Shown: piece after piece, positions 13,524 through 13,874 of the stretch
How positions within the stretch are numbered: the stretch's first letter is position 1
Layout of the letters: each line of letters begins with the position of its first letter
NCBI GenBank assembly: GCA_046727435.1
Contig: JBKPCR010000310.1
Span: 1-13,874, forward strand
Direction of reading: 5' to 3'
DNA length: 13,874 bases
Source: CAVPRW01 sp046727435 [NCBI: bacterium]
Lineage (GTDB): Bacteria; Tectomicrobia; Entotheonellia; J063
Made by a program: the position numbers and the translations under genes
Notes under the pieces: generated by a model
The model's input: only the letters and a program-made list of their open reading frames with translations
Databases searched by the model: none
Told to the model about the DNA's origin: nothing

Positions 13524-13865
13524 CTACCAGTTCATCAGATGTGGCTTCTGCTTCCGCCAGCCGTCATCTGAGGGGAACACAGTTGTCATCGCGAAGCGCT
13601 GTGGCTCGCCATCGAACCAGTCCTGCACCGTTTCGCGCCACTTGATGTAGTGTGGGGCGCTGCGGTGGGCATTGAGATGCGCGTCCTGATTCTCATACAC
13701 CTCGTACAGATGGAAGGTGTTGGGATCGGAGAGGCTTTGATGGAGGTCGAAGCGCAGGCAGCCGGGTTCATCGCGCACAGAGCCCTGGCCGTCGCCGAGG
13801 CTGGCTTCCTTGAACCTGTCCGCAAACCCCGGCTTGATTTTGATGGTCACGAAAATGGCGTACAT
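13524..13865 (-). CDS. antibiotic-biosynthesis-monooxygenase (ABM) domain protein, LsrG/YgiN-like
   Basis: This is a 113-residue single ABM-domain protein (ferredoxin-like dimeric alpha-beta barrel). The conserved run goes from YAIFVTIKIKPGFADRFKEA to GSVRDEPGCLRFDLHQSL, then FHLYEVYENQDAHLNAHRSA and PHYIKWRETV. This is close to the pattern of LsrG-type isomerases and of small quinol-monooxygenase-like YgiN proteins. Members act without metal or cofactor on quinones or on phospho-AI-2; the actual substrate cannot be told. ATG at 13865 is preceded by GGAG 5 bases upstream, 5 bp from the window edge. It is followed by a terminator and is not expected to be part of the BREX system; it is probably a chromosomal neighbour that marks the island boundary. 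Confidence 0.8.
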   Translation of the reverse strand: MYAIFVTIKIKPGFADRFKEASLGDGQGSVRDEPGCLRFDLHQSLSDPNTFHLYEVYENQDAHLNAHRSAPHYIKWRETVQDWFDGEPQRFAMTTVFPSDDGWRKQKPHLMNW

Positions 13866-13874
13866 AGGGTCTCC

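Noticed and set aside
1-13874. CRISPR array, tRNA, rRNA, insertion-sequence ends or integrase
   Set aside because: I saw no regularly spaced repeats, no cloverleaf-like segment, and no transposase or integrase text on either strand. The pglX gap has relics of pglX but no terminal inverted repeats that would indicate a transposon.

Overview
The window is most of a BREX phage-defence operon, closest to type 1 in gene content and order. All of its genes are on the minus strand, so transcription runs from high to low coordinates. The order is brxA, brxB, brxC, a HEPN-domain gene, the catalytic half of pglX, a nucleotidyltransferase-fold gene, an unrecognised 337-residue gene, the C-terminal half of pglX, two tandem Phd/YefM-type antitoxins, a VapC-type PIN toxin, and the first 184 codons of pglZ, which runs off the left edge. 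The final type 1 gene (brxL, Lon-like) and any brxR regulator would lie outside the window and are not seen. At the right edge, separated by a strong hairpin terminator, is an unrelated antibiotic-biosynthesis-monooxygenase (ABM, LsrG-like) gene.

The organism cannot be named from this window. Moderately GC-rich coding sequence, Shine-Dalgarno sites, GTG/TTG starts and tightly overlapping genes say bacterium. BREX, Phd/VapC and NTase modules of this kind are usual in environmental bacterial accessory islands.

The unusual part is the architecture. Every joint downstream of the brxABC core carries an extra gene module with toxin-like or nucleotidyltransferase features: a HEPN protein between brxC and pglX, an NTase plus unknown pair between the two halves of pglX, and an antitoxin-antitoxin-toxin cassette between pglX and pglZ. 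Most junctions are overlaps or gaps under about 10 bp, so these modules look integrated into one co-expressed unit rather than simply hitch-hiking. The pglX methyltransferase is cut between its methyltransferase fold (SAM motif DPACGSG, catalytic NPPF) and its specificity/C-terminal region. That gives a HsdM/HsdS-like two-polypeptide layout with two foreign genes in between.

Between the pglX N-half and the NTase gene lies a gap of about 325 bp. It holds short, out-of-frame relics resembling the segment of PglX around the split point, including a 26-bp stretch that matches the intact copy at 21 positions. I read this as the scar of a pglX allele exchange or duplication, in which the same split may already have existed in the donor allele.

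Likely working model: BrxA/B/C, PglX (two chains) and PglZ form the methylation and exclusion machinery. HEPN, NTase and VapC may act as a second, growth-arresting layer if the first fails. The BREX assignments are secure; the role of the accessory modules is inference.
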